Below, in pieces: positions 31,446-43,139 of a stretch of 64,000 bases of DNA; the first letter of the stretch is position 1; every line of letters begins with the position of its first letter. The stretch spans positions 2,041,877 through 2,105,876 of the forward strand of contig JAQFVV010012508.1 of the NCBI GenBank assembly GCA_028023455.1, written 5' to 3'. A program made the position numbers and the translations under genes. The notes under the pieces were generated by a model. That model worked only from the letters and a program-made list of their open reading frames with translations. It ran no database searches and was not told where the DNA came from. This stretch comes from Epiperipatus broadwayi. Lineage: Eukaryota > Onychophora > Udeonychophora > Euonychophora > Peripatidae.

Positions 31446-32240
31446 CTAAATGTTAATATGGAATTACCTTATCTGTTTTCTCCCCTAACTAAATGTCACA
31501 TTTCAAACATGAATTTATGTACTGTAATCACACTTTCTTCCTGATTTAAGTACTATACCTATTAAGTTCTGTATTGTAGTTAAAAGCACATGTACTGATT
31601 TTTTTCCAAGCATTTTTTCTTCAAAAAGTTTTATTCCATATATCTTTTGTAAAGTACTATTTGCGAATTACTTGCTTTGAATAAATTAAGCCTATTAATT
31701 ATACAGAGGGAATTACGTTCTTCACATAAAATGCTTCATAAAAAAATTATAATAGTGGAACAAATAATAATGTCTTTTCTCACAAATATATCCTCTAACA
31801 AAGAAATGTTCAACTTGAATATCACATGACAGCATTATGAACATTTAGGGATTTTATATATAAGATATATTATGCTTTTATACTAATTAAACATTATTCT
31901 TATAAAAATTGAATATCTGCTGATCGTGAATTCAATTATCCATACTATTTTTTTGGAACTCATTAATCATATATCAATTTATAAAATTAGAGTTGTAAAC
32001 ATTTCTATGAAAATTTAACTTCGTTCATTGTAGATTTATTTGTAATATATATATTGTAACGGGCACAGACATCATTACATTGTTTTTTTTTATTAGCAAA
32101 CATGAAAAAAAATAAAAGTTCGCCAATAAAAACTTCTTTTTTAAGAATTAAAAATAAAAAAAATCATCTTAAACTCGCATATATATCAAATTGCACAGAT
32201 AAATAATTATTAAAATAAAACTTATTAATTAATCTGTTTT
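31446..32240. other. AT-rich stretch, nothing recognised
   Basis: No feature was recognised. Confidence 0.4.
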
Positions 32241-32244
32241 CAAA

Positions 32245-32395
32245 CTTAAACATATATTTTTATCTCTAAATCTTTTCTGAAAATTTAGTTTTAAAATACT
32301 TTTTCTTTAATAAAGTTTTATTTTAACTTAAACATATATTTTTATCTCTAAATCTTTTCTGAAAATTTAGTTTTAAAATACTTTTTCTTTAATAC
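32245..32395. repeat. Tandem duplication, 82-bp period
   Basis: CTTAAACATATATTTTTATC...TTTAGTTTTAAAATAC is present twice, starting at 32245 and 32327, with almost no differences. The low divergence suggests a recent duplication just upstream of the candidate promoter. Confidence 0.85.
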
Positions 32396-32489
32396 TTTTG
32401 TAAAATGGAAATGATTATTTTAATTAGTAAACTAACCTTGGGCATCTAAAATGTATAAGCAACAGTCAGATAGGAAAACAATAGAAACA

Positions 32490-32600
32490 GAATGGCCAAT
32501 GAAAGAAATCCATCAGGGAAATTGGACCTCAATGGAAGGATCATCATCAACGATGACGTAACGTCCATTGGATCCTAAAGTTATGTATAAAAGGAAAAAT
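32490..32600 (+). promoter_or_regulatory. Candidate PCNX4 promoter
   Basis: It holds a CCAAT-type site (GGCCAATG near 32493), a CRE-like TGACGTAA (32554-32561), an inverted CCAAT (CCATTGG near 32565) and a TATA-like TATAAAAGG (32586-32594), within about 110 bp. It lies about 2 kb upstream of the PCNX4 start codon on the same strand and is less repetitive than its surroundings. These are short motifs in AT-rich DNA, so this is inference. The GC-richer stretch 33200-33280, with a GTAAGT donor-like site near 33270, is an alternative start region. Confidence 0.35.
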
Positions 32601-32624
32601 TTGGAAATAAAAAGTGATTTGGTT

Positions 32625-32827
32625 TAATTAGAAGGAGGAGATGTGACTATATGTGTTAGTGCGGAGTTGAAGGAGAAGGGATTGAAAAGACGCACTCTTC
32701 AATCCCTTCAGTTGTTAAAAAAAAAAATGAAACATCGCTTTTCTTATACTGAGGACAACAGGATCATTGGGGGATTTAATGTGGATTCCAAATGGCAAGC
32801 AACAGATAAAAGGAACGTTTTGAAATC
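32625..32827 (+). other. PCNX4: Candidate non-coding first exon of PCNX4
   Basis: Downstream of the TATA-like box comes a purine-rich leader ending at AAATC|GTAAGAAC, a consensus splice donor at 32828. The matching acceptor would be the T-tract plus AG at 34501-34502. A 62-codon frame starting at 32643 ends in a TAA that spans the donor site, so if the exon is real it is a leader or a small upstream ORF. It contains a perfect 12-bp hairpin. Confidence 0.35.
32675..32709 (+). promoter_or_regulatory. Perfect 12-bp hairpin in candidate leader
   Basis: GAAGGGATTGAA (32675-32686) and TTCAATCCCTTC (32698-32709) pair perfectly around an 11-base loop. It would lie in the PCNX4 leader if the first-exon model holds. 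Confidence 0.6.
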
Positions 32828-32829
32828 GT

Positions 32830-34500
32830 AAGAACTTTTTGAACTCTCAGCTTTAAATATAAATAATTTATGAACATTTCTAAACAAAAGAACTCTAAAT
32901 ACTAAACTTTTCAATATTTATAAATATAAGAATTTCCTATCTGACTAAAGTAGTTAAAATGTTATTTGATGTATTTCTTTTGTAAAATCATTTCCATTTA
33001 TATTTTTTTTGTTTTTTAAGTTTTATTATGATTTCTGTTTTCCGATAAATTAAAATATATCAATGATAAACTTAAGTTGGGCGTGAATGGCTGTATAGAT
33101 TTGTAAAGTTATATTAGGGGAGGGTAATCTTAGGTTATTTGTGTCGTTGTTGAATTGGGTCAATGGATTGGATATATTGATGTAGTTAGTAGATGTAATG
33201 CAAGATTCGCTACGGGCAGAATCGCTTGTATACGCCGCACACTTCCTCTTGCCTAGGGAATGTGATCGTAAGTTGGCAAAATGACTGCAGTCCGTTTCTG
33301 TGGAGTTTTTTTATTGTTCTTCTCATTAGATAGATGTAATATTCCTATCTGACGAGAGTCGGTCTTATCTTAACCTATTTTGTGTTGCTGTATTCGTATT
33401 ACATTGAATACATCAATATATCAGATGGATTGACGCCAGGTTGACTGCGAACTTTTAGCCTAAGGTTAAATGGGGATAGAATGTTTTATCTTCAAATGCA
33501 AATCTATGTAGTCTATTCATACTTGACACTAAATAAAAATGCATTAAATTTAAGTTGTTTATAGACACTTGCATGGATTCGTTACCGGCTAATTGTTTTT
33601 TGGTTTTCATATTCGATCAAAATATATATAGTCATTCGGTAAATACTGATACCTTACGGTGAGTATCTAAAATGTATTTATTCGAATGTCTTTTAAGTTA
33701 TTGGTGCCACTGCGGTATCTTACGATGAATACCAGTGGGTTTCTTGTATTCCCTATGCAATTGACAGTATTAATGATTTTGTATTTTGATCGTTTATGTT
33801 TATTTTGAAATGTTTTAGCCATGTAATCTATGTAACCGATCTATACTCAACATTTATAAACAACTTTTATAAATCCCTCGGTGCGAACTTATAATAGCAT
33901 AAAAATTAAAATGTAAATTTAAATTCTAAAATCAAGTTAAAACCCAAAGTAAAAGTTATTCTAAAATAATGTTAAATTTTATATATATGTGCATAAATAA
34001 ATGTTTGTATGTTAATTACTGGCAGTGGCTTATTTTATTCTTTTTTTAAATTATTCTTAGATAAGAATTTATTATAAATATAAATCTCTGCTATTCCAAT
34101 GAGCTAGTGACTTGGGCTAATGACCGGAATCAAAATTTATAAAAAAAAAAAACAATTTTTTTTTTGACTTACGTATCTGCCTACTTTATAAATTTTTCTA
34201 GGTTCAAATGCCTAGATGGCGCCCTGTAGTGTAGATGACGTTAAGCTCTAAATCCGGATCGTATATTAAGTAATTAATTACACTTAATGAAAACAGTTTT
34301 TTTACACACACATGTATATGCTTTTTTTACTTTTTTTTATATTAAATCATTAATATTATCTTTCAGTGATTATTGCTTTTATGATTTCATGTTTCCTAAT
34401 TTAAAATAGGGTGACTTATATAAATACCCCTCCCCCTCCTTTTTTGTACAATAACTAACCCATCTTTTTATTTATTTATTTATTCTTTTTTTTTTTTTTT
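32830..34500 (+). other. Probable first intron of PCNX4
   Basis: No repeat with a partner in the window is seen over 32850-34480. The subregion 33060-33860 is less AT-rich and contains more CpG than the rest. ACTGATACCTTACGGTGAGT and CACTGCGGTATCTTACGATG near 33645 and 33710 are loosely repeated. The intron would end in a long T tract and AG at 34501-34502. Confidence 0.35.
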
Positions 34501-34502
34501 AG
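34481..34502 (+). promoter_or_regulatory. Poly-pyrimidine tract and splice acceptor
   Basis: An uninterrupted T run ending in AG at 34501-34502 lies 117 bases upstream of the PCNX4 start codon. It is a typical acceptor, leaving a short 5' leader on the coding exon. Confidence 0.55.
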
Positions 34503-35386
34503 ATCTTCAAAATTATCTTCTGGTGACCAATTTATTTTATGACCCCATGTTTTCTGAATTAATATTTTCAAATTTTCTGGTCATGTCATATAGTTTGTAC
34601 TTCATGGCTATTTGGCAAGATGCCTGCCGAGACTCCATGGCTTAATGATTATAAAAAATCATTCATTTGCAAAAGATTATTTCAAACAGCTCTTGGAGGC
34701 TTAAAATTGAAATTGGGCTTTAAGGCTTCTTGGTATATATATTTTTTACAAATTATTATTTTTCTGTTTCCATGGTTCGTTGGGATTCCGTTGACAATAA
34801 TAGCCGAGCTTCGGCTGTTGGACTTCCCATATCCAACTCTTATTATGTCATTCCTGATAACTGCAGTTGTAGGAAGTGTTCATGGAATCAGCAGATGGTT
34901 GTCAAAAAAAAAAGAAAAATCAAATTACGAAACAACCACAGGAAATGGTTCAGTATCCAGTTTTGAAAACGGACTTCAAGGCCCGTCCAGATATGCCAAA
35001 GAAAAGGTTACAAATTTTAACATTTTAGCTGAAGATGATGTTGTAGAATTTCAGTCATTGTTTTCTATAGAGACCTTTCATTATTTATTTCCTTGTAAAA
35101 AGATTAAAATAAGTATATTTTTTCATTCACTTATATCTGGCGTAATGTGTGGAATTGGATTATATTATTTATTACCAAGCACAATAACTATGTTCAACAT
35201 TTCTCTTGGACCTGCCATAATTATGCACCTTTTTGGATGGTTCAGCATTTGTAATGCTCAATATTCATTAACAGTTAGTCCGCCACCGGAAGTTTCTTCA
35301 TTTCGTCTGACAGATTCATTTGAGATTATTTGTTTATCAAGACCTTTTTATATCCTTCTGCTGTTAATGGTTGAAGTAGCTTCTTG
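34503..35386 (+). CDS. PCNX4: Pecanex-like protein 4, first coding exon
   Basis: Translation starts at ATG 34620 and is open for 255 codons plus two bases to a consensus donor (TTCTTG|GTAAGAT, 35386/35387). The start MPAETPWLNDYKKSF, then LGGLKLKLGF, matches the conserved N-terminus of animal PCNX4, which fixes the ATG. Likely membrane segments are at residues about 38-61, 70-92, 163-184, 193-213 and from 240 on. Also family-like are the acidic ILAEDDVVEF (135-144), GWFSICNAQYSL (206-217) and RPFYILLLLM (241-250). Residues 94-134 form a polar Lys/Ser/Gly-rich loop longer than I expect for vertebrate members. The protein is a multi-pass membrane protein of poorly known role. The acceptor AG at 34501-34502 is inferred. 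Later exons were not found. Confidence 0.9.
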
Positions 35387-35639
35387 GTAAGATAATTAAT
35401 TGTATTATTTTTAAATTTATAATTAGTTTATATACATTTAATTTTATTATAGATACATGTATTAGTTTTCTGATGTTCAGAAATATAGTTCTTCAAATAA
35501 TATTAGTCTTTGCAAGAGTTTTGAGTATTAAAATCAGAATATTATTAAATATCAATTTAAAATGAAAAGATCATAAAAATTATGGAATTTAAAAGAAAAT
35601 TGTATTTATATTAGTTATTTAATGCTTTTATTTCATATA

Positions 35640-35830
35640 TATATATATTATACCATTTACAACTTTTTTAAACACTTCAACAATACTATTTTTTATATCA
35701 AAACTTTATTTTTGCAGTTTCAACTGTCCTGCAGTCATCATCAGAGCTATAATATCCAAATATATAATTATACAATTAATACTTTTTATATACATATTTA
35801 TATACATAATTAAAATACACAAATAAAACA
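35640..35830 (-). repeat. Family F repeat inside the PCNX4 intron
   Basis: This is close to the 2.9-3.2 kb copy: AACAATACTATTTTTTATAT, CAGTTTCAACTGTCCTGC, TCATCATCAGAGCT, ATTATACAATTAATAC. A short stretch AATACTATTG...GTTTAAGAAAGTTGTAAACGG near 35905-35945 is the inverted outer end. The core reads CTGATGA...GAAACTGCA and lacks an NUH cleavage site. Confidence 0.55.
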
Positions 35831-35949
35831 AGCATTTTAACCTGATCATTATAAATATATTACATTACTCTTAATTAATTTTATTCCCATTTATTTTATA
35901 TTATTATAGTATTGTTGAAGTGTTTAAGAAAGTTGTAAACGGTATGATA

Positions 35950-36780
35950 TGTAAAAATAGAAATCAGTACATAAGAAAAGGATGAAGAAAATTATATTAT
36001 TTCCATAAATATATATATTCACTAAAATTTTTTTATATGAGTAATTGTATTAATTAAATGGAGTTATTAATGTGAAATAATCTAACTAACCTAGTCATCA
36101 TGTCATTATAAAGAAGGGAACAGACAATTCACCATGACCCATATTTCAACTCATTCAAGTTTCAATTAGTTATTTCTGGATATAAAAAGTCAATCCAAAC
36201 ATATACACACAGTGACAAGTATTTAAGTTAGAAAGTATAATTAACTTCAATTTTAAGAGTGAGAAATATTAAAACTTGTGAAAGCACTCATTTAAATTTT
36301 AGAACTTATAATTAGAAAGCTAGGAGGAAACCCTAAAGCTAGTTATATTATCATCTTACATTTATACATTTATAAAATAATTAAACGCCTAAAACTACAC
36401 TAGGGGATTGTAAATACACCCACTAGTATTAAATATTCCAGCCACTGGGTAACATTATGTATATAAATAAGACTTGTTCATGTTGAAACACTATTGCAGT
36501 GAAATATTTGTCCGTTTTTTACCTGTGTATTGTTATTTATTGGGGGAGGGAGTTAACAGATCAATTATTTGGCTACAGTATTTAACATCATGAGTGCCGT
36601 TTAGTTTTAATTATTTTATATAATTGTATGTATCTGTGTGTGTGTTATATATCTTCTATCTTTTTAGAAGCAAGTTATATTGAATTTTTATATTAAGGCT
36701 GTAGTAGTTCTTTTTTGTTGGAATAACCTGAATATTTTTTAAATTTATTTATAACTTATTACTTATACAATTATTTTTAA
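35950..36780. other. AT-rich stretch, nothing recognised
   Basis: No feature was recognised. Confidence 0.4.
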
Positions 36781-36784
36781 TTTA

Positions 36785-37075
36785 AACAGGCAAAACTCTT
36801 CATACAGTAGTGCCACGCAGTACAAGCCAGAGTAATCAATGGATGCCAGAAGGCTTGTGCAGTACTCTCAGATTCAAAGCTCCTTATTGACGAAAGCCAC
36901 AAGCTAGAAACTAGTCTGGAGATATTGGATGAATAGGCACTAGATAGGGATTTTTTGCACAAACCTTCTGGCATCCATTGATTACTCTGGCTTGCACTGA
37001 GTGGCACTACTGTATGAAGAGTTTAGACTGTTTTAATATCAAGCATAACAAATGGTGATCATGTGATGTTTAGTG
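36785..37075. mobile_element. Family A palindrome, compact
   Basis: AACAGGCAAAACTCTTCATA...GGATGCCAGAAGGCTTGTGC is followed directly by a short middle and the inverted arm to TATGAAGAGTTTAGACTG and GGTGATCATGTGATG. The ribozyme (36883-36935) has TTGACGA instead of CTGACGA (C3 lost) but keeps stem II, GAAAC, ACTAGT, GUC and stem I. It is probably inactive. Confidence 0.7.
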
Positions 37076-37079
37076 GTTA

Positions 37080-37860
37080 TTTTTAATTTAGTAATTAAAA
37101 AATAGTAATTATTTTTAAATGAGTTTTTTTTTTTTACTTTTAAAAAAAGAAAAGATGCACATATGATTTTTGCAATTAACCTGATTTTAGTTTATAGAGT
37201 AATTAAGAAAGTCAACGTAAAGGTTATGTAATGCAAATCCACCTTTTGTTGTACATTTTATGTTTATTTCTTATTTCAAATGATTTTTGAAAGTGAAAAG
37301 AAATGAAATACTTATTATTATTAACTTTGCAAAGTTGTAGGAAATTTTAGGTGTTGAATCGAACATCCTATTAGCTGTGCAAAATATTCTTTATACAGAT
37401 ATATAATATAGTTAAATATAATCACTGCATTTATCTGGTTTTTTTATTTTGTCCTTTTTTTTTAAAGATTTACCATTGATAGAAGAATATATAAATTATA
37501 AAACTATATGCATAATCACACAATATTATGATACGTCTTTAAACAGAAATTGCAAAAAGTAATTTCTATTGTATTAAATATCTGATGCAAATTGCAATTA
37601 TCACCAGTAATGAATAAGTTTTATCATTTAGTATATTATATTGCTTAAAACATCTGTATCTATTTTTAAGCATTAAATATGCATATGTGTTCAAGACTTA
37701 AATATGAGGTTAAAATCAAATCACAATATGATTAAAATAGATTAGGTTACTTTACTGAATGTTTGTTCTTTTCCCGAATCTTCCTTTTTTTAAAATCAAT
37801 AACATAAGCACTTTACTCCTCACTCGTATTTATTCTCTTTTTTAAAATGATCTTTATTTA
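37080..37860. other. AT-rich stretch, nothing recognised
   Basis: No feature was recognised. Confidence 0.4.
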
Positions 37861-37864
37861 ATAT

Positions 37865-38615
37865 AGGGGATTTGAACACAGACTTTCAAACTCCCTTCAG
37901 CCATTCGCGCTATCTCATACAACCAATGCACATGACCACACACATGTTAAAAAGATATATGATCTACAATATACGTATTTGGTGTTGAACCAGTACTCAT
38001 CAGTTGGTCCAGACCATCATCTCCCACATATATATATAATCAATGTTCGGTTTATATTAAGATAGCAAATCTTCATACTTTAATGCAGGAGTGTCCAACA
38101 AGTCGATCGTGATCCACCGGTCGATCGCAAAGCCATTTTTGGTCGATCACGAGGCCAATCTGGCAAGAGCTGTCGATGAGTGAAACAAATTAAGTCAAGA
38201 TTTTCAAGTTTTTTTGTTATTTTTGTTTTTGTTCTAAATTTTTTTTCAATTCTAGATAGGTGAAGCCCACTAAGCCGTATCCTTATTGAAAATATTTTTA
38301 ATCTTGATTTAATGTAGCTAATTTGAATTAATAAATGTTGTTGCTTTAATTCCCCCCGGACGTGAGTTTTTTGGCCAATTAAATACAGTAATTGTTATTT
38401 TTTACTAGGTAGATATATAAAAATAGTATGTATTTCACACCTCCCTCCTCTTAGACTACGCCTATTGCAACAAGTCGATCGTAACACATTTTAAAAATAA
38501 AAAGTAGATCTTATGAAAACAAAAGTTGGCCATCCCTGCTTTAATGGACAGGCTTCGATCTTCTCTATACTCCAACTCTTCAGCCATTCATACCATTGAA
38601 AATCTGATGGTGGAA
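37865..38615 (-). mobile_element. Family D copy interrupted by a hAT element
   Basis: The left part GAACACAGACTTTCAAACTC, CTCATACAACCAATGC and a degenerate ribozyme (37968-38020: TCATCAG present but GAAA reads CAAA), then TTAAGATAGCAAATCTTCAT, is followed after the hAT insertion by GGACAGGCTTCGATCTTC and CCAACTCTTCAGCCATTC. This is the same order as in the uninterrupted copy at 18.05-18.15 kb. Confidence 0.75.
38086..38538. mobile_element. hAT-type MITE with perfect 8-bp TSD
   Basis: The ends CAGGAGTGTCCAAC and GTTGGCCATCCCTG are imperfect inverted repeats of the CAGGG(A/G)TG-type hAT terminus. The 8-bp duplication CTTTAATG flanks it exactly (38078-38085 and 38539-38546). Inside, GTCGATCGTGATC and CAAGTCGATCGTAAC are further subterminal inverted repeats. 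No transposase frame is present. Length 453 bp. Confidence 0.9.
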
Positions 38616-38619
38616 TGTT

Positions 38620-39330
38620 TATGTAATATTAACAAAATATCTTTTGTCTCCCAAATAATGATATAATTTTTTCGAGTATTCAGTTTTCGAAAAATTACAG
38701 TAGAGGAGGAAGTTGATAAACAACAAAGCATGCTGGAATAAAATTAAGATTCTTAAAATTATAATCGTAATATATTTAACTTAATATAATTACTTTCTTT
38801 TGAAGGCAAGAAATATGTCTTTTTTTTTGGAAGCAGATCATTGTGCCCAATTTACAGTTAGGGATCATTGTTAAGGATTATTTTGCCATCATTTTAGCGC
38901 AGTTTATTTATTTTTTTGCATCAGTTTAATATTGAATTCTAATATAAATTTTTATTTCTATTGCAGAATGAACTGCAGGTTTTTATTTTCAGTTTTTAAT
39001 TTATGAATGACGGACGGGTTTGAAATATTGTGTTTTATATTTCTAAAAGGCAAAGATGTGGATAGAACAAAAGCAATGCGATATTCTACTTCAAATATCT
39101 GAAAGCCTGTTGATTGACAAAATAAATCAGAAGTTTAAAAGCTTATAGCTCCAAGGTTAAGTTCATTTTTACGCACAATGAAAGCAGTTTTATATCATTA
39201 ATAGAAAAACTGTTCCTGAATTAAATGATTTTTAAGCTGAGAGTTAGAAATGAAAAAAGTTTCAAATTTTGAAGTCTAATGCAGAAAACTATCTAGAGAA
39301 AAAGAAAAAATGCAAACTTAAAATGAAATA
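38620..39330. other. AT-rich stretch, nothing recognised
   Basis: No feature was recognised. Confidence 0.4.
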
Positions 39331-39331
39331 A

Positions 39332-39426
39332 TTTTTTTTTTTCATGTGTCATAGCATCGGCCGGGAAGCGAACCCGCTAACCCGGGACAACTGCTTAGTA
39401 AGGCAGCTGTGCTGACCTCTCGACTA
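39332..39426 (-). repeat. tRNA-derived SINE (family 1)
   Basis: Minus strand: GTCGAGAGGTCAGCACAG, AGCGGGTTCGCTTCCCGG, GATGCTATGACACATG, poly-A. The head is nearly identical to the other family 1 copies. No clear target duplication was found. Confidence 0.85.
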
Positions 39427-39429
39427 AAA

Positions 39430-40525
39430 TAAAATGTTTGATAAAGAATTTATAGATGGAACCAAAACTTATACCGGATTGATCTTACTGGATAAGTCTG
39501 AATTAGCTATTGAGAGAAGACTATTGTCTTTCAACATTTTAAATATATATTTGAAAGAAATCATTACTATATAAAGAAGACAAAGGAAAGCAGTTGATGA
39601 AAAAGTTTCAGTTCTTTTAGGATGATATAGTTATGTTTTAATATAGTTAAGAAGGTTTGAAAAAGAGGTGGTTAACAATATTTAGAAGTAATTAATTTTT
39701 GAAAATTGATTGGGAAAAATAAAGGCAGAGAATGTAGTAACCATATAAAATAAGTAATGGTTGACAACTAAATAATAATTGATAGAGAAAGAAATTAAAT
39801 ATAAGACTGCAATGCTCAAAAGACTTAATAAAAGAAGTTTATAATTACTTCTCAAAAAATTACAAGTAAAATACACAGTTTGAAGTTTAGATATTTACGA
39901 AGTAAAAACATTACTATTTTAAATAAGAATATATTTGCTAATTTTTGGGATGTGATATTAAGAAAAATTGGGGAAAATATGGAAAAATGAAATTAAATCT
40001 TTTGAAATATGAAATGATTATAAAAGAATTAAAACAAATTATGTATGTAGGTAAAAGGTATAAGTGTCTTTAAAGGCCAATTTCACAATTTATTTATAGC
40101 GAAACAATGAGTGTGTCCTATATAAAATACATATATATATAAAAATGTAGAAAAAAAAACAAACCGCTCGTAGATTGCAAAAAGTGTGGAAATAAAATTG
40201 ACTGTCCTATACCCAAAATAGATCAATATTATATAGCATTAAGGAATTCTATACACTAACATATAACTAAAACAAAAAATTGAAATTATTTTTATAAAAT
40301 TCAATTACTAAGGACAAAATACATAAGTAAATAAAAATTAACTATAAATAGCTTATAACGTACAGCCTTTCTTTCACACTGTTTTTTCATAACCATGGAA
40401 ATGGAAATTCACAGAATGAAACTATTTTGCAATAATTTCATTGTATTATCTCACACACACATAAAAAAAAATTTTTTAAATGTTAATGATTTGAAGATAT
40501 AATGCCTACTGTTTGATTTATTATA
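39430..40525. other. AT-rich, purine-rich stretch, nothing recognised
   Basis: It is A/G-rich on the plus strand with broken short frames. It might be a decayed retroelement, but no motif is visible. Confidence 0.35.
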
Positions 40526-40528
40526 TTA

Positions 40529-41494
40529 CACCTGGGTCTCGTTTTATGCGGTAGATAGGTTCCACAGAAAAGCCTCATTAAAAAAAATCGCACAAAAATA
40601 GTCTTAACTTACCTTGAAAAATGGGGGATAGGGTCTGTAATTTTCAGAATTCGCATAAAAGCAAAGCAACAAAGAAAAATTACTTTAAAATTCACATTAA
40701 AAAAATAAGCAAATAAAGTATGACTAATAAAAAATTTCAAATATTTGAAAAAAATTAATACAAGACAAACTTTTTTTAGTTTTTTTATTAACTACAATAT
40801 TTAATTTTACACTTTTCATAAATATTTTAATCACTAACACTACCATTCGTTTGTAAACTGGAAAGAAATCAGATTCGATGTGATGTGATGTATTGTAGCT
40901 TCTCCTTAAACAAAGTCAAGAATCTCTCAGCAATTATGCCCAGAGAAACCTGTTAGCCACTTTATTTTTATTCATGGTGTGATGTACAACTAGCACCACT
41001 TTCAGTCGTATGCTGTGTTAATGGTTTTCTGTTCCTATATTAAAAAAATGAGATCGTAATCAAAACAAAAAAATTATACATTACCATTAGAAAGATTATT
41101 TTCAGTTTATAAAATCTTCATTTTTTATTTTAAAAATCTAAAAGATTATTTATTCTGTTATATATAACAAAATTTACGTTTTAAAAGTTTAATTTTTTTA
41201 ATATTTATTGCGATATTTTTATATGTAAGTATAAATCTATTATTATTATGTAGGTTATTTACATAGAAACTAAATTTCTAAATACAGCTTCAGACCATAT
41301 TCACGTTAGCTGCTAATATAACGTTATATTTTTGAAGAAAAAAAAAAGTATTTCAAGTGAAAATAAGTTATTAATAATTTAAATTTCTTGATATCTAATA
41401 AATATAGTGAAATATGAAAAATATTAAGAAGAAACATGAATCACATAACTTCAAAATCACATTAAAATAATCCGCATAAAATGAAACCCAGGTG
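40529..41494. mobile_element. Tigger-like (pogo/mariner) MITE, copy 2
   Basis: The left end CACCTGGGTCTCGTTTTATG is identical to copy 1. The right end is CATAAAATGAAACCCAGGTG (two changes). TA flanks both sides (40527-40528, 41495-41496). About 90 bp near 40890-40985 are absent from copy 1. They contain AATCTCTCAGCAATTATGCC, which matches the repeat at 3740-3790, between short direct repeats of GTGATGT. Confidence 0.85.
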
Positions 41495-41499
41495 TACTT

Positions 41500-43135
41500 A
41501 ATTGTATGCTGAAGTCATAATGAATTTTATCAATTATTTCTAAACTTTAAAAGATCGGTAAGTATATTAAATGATATATTAAAGCTTATCAAAAGTTAAT
41601 TAAGCATATATACCTCTATCATTTGAAAATAATGGATGGCTATCAGAAGCCAAAATTAGGACTTAACTAAGAAATAATCATCTGAAAGAGAAAAAAAAAT
41701 TAAAAATGTATGGAAGATTAATTAAATATGGATAATACAGATAACGATTCTTTAGTTAAAAGAACTTCTTACTGCTATGATCACTTGCATTCTGAAACAA
41801 AATTTTATCTTCAAGATGAGACAAAATTGCCTTGAAATTTAATTTTTTAAATAGTTAAAAATATTGTTGATTTAATACATAGGAAAGTAACATAAATAAG
41901 CTTGATTGTAATATGGTGCCAATAAAAGTTATTATTATTTTATAGAAGCAAAAGTGTTTGGATACTGAAAGATATTGCCAAATTTTTGTTTCTAGTAATT
42001 TGGAAATATTAAAAAAAAAAACAACTTATTAATTCTGTTAAAGAAAGTGATCAAATTTTTATGATGCTTTCAAAATTTGATTGCAAAATTGCTACTTGTA
42101 AATTTATTTTAAAAGTTACATGCAAAATAATGAAGTGATATTTGATTGCCTTTTTTTTTATATGTACATATAAAGCAGAAATCAAAATAAATGTTATCTT
42201 TGCGAATATTTTTAAAATTTTTAACTTTATTATTATTATGTACAATGCATAAAACTAACTTTAGTATTTATTTAATGTATATATTTTTGTGTTTTTAAAT
42301 AAATATATGTCGATTACAATACAATATTAATATTTATTATTATGTAAGTGAATTATGATCAATATTTAAAATTAAGTATTGCAATTTTATTGTACTACAT
42401 AGTTGCAAATTATATAAGGGTTTATTATTAGATACAGTGTAGTTACAAAATATGCTATATCTAACTACATGACTTCAATTATCTCCTATTCAAAGAAAAA
42501 TGTAAACAATCAAACAATAATGTAAATAAATGAACAATAAAAACCCATTAAAATTCTACGATATTCGAGCAGTCGTTTTTTTTTTTCTAAGTGCCAAACA
42601 TGATCACATTTAAAAATTAAAATTAAATTTGTAAATAAATTTTACAATATACCAGTAGCCATTTTTCCATCGCAGAGTACCACTATACATGATTATATTT
42701 ATTAATAAAAAAAATTTTTGTTCATGTTGAAAGCATATAAATTTTATTTTTTTGAAATGCAGTATTTTGCACAATAAAATAGTTTTTAATGTAATGCTAA
42801 AAGTTTTGCAAAATTTAAGAGCGTATTAAAAATTGATTTTGATTTTAAAATGTCAAAACAATTAGAGAGATCTTAATTTCTTGTTCACAAGATCACTTTA
42901 TTTCTATAAGAGAAAGTTATTGAAAAAAAAAATACAATAGTTACTTTGTTTTTCTTTCATATTCTTATTGTTTCAGTGAATGCATGAGTGAACATACACT
43001 CAAAATATATCTGAATGTGTCGCCTTAATTTATTATTAATAACTAAATAATTTTTTAAAAGTTTTGTTTATATTATAATCTTAATTTATATATACATATT
43101 ATAAATATGAAAAGCTTTTGTTATATATATATATA
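41500..43135. other. AT-rich stretch, nothing recognised
   Basis: No gene, RNA or partnered repeat was recognised. A short TA microsatellite lies near 43122-43138. Confidence 0.4.
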
Positions 43136-43139
43136 TATG

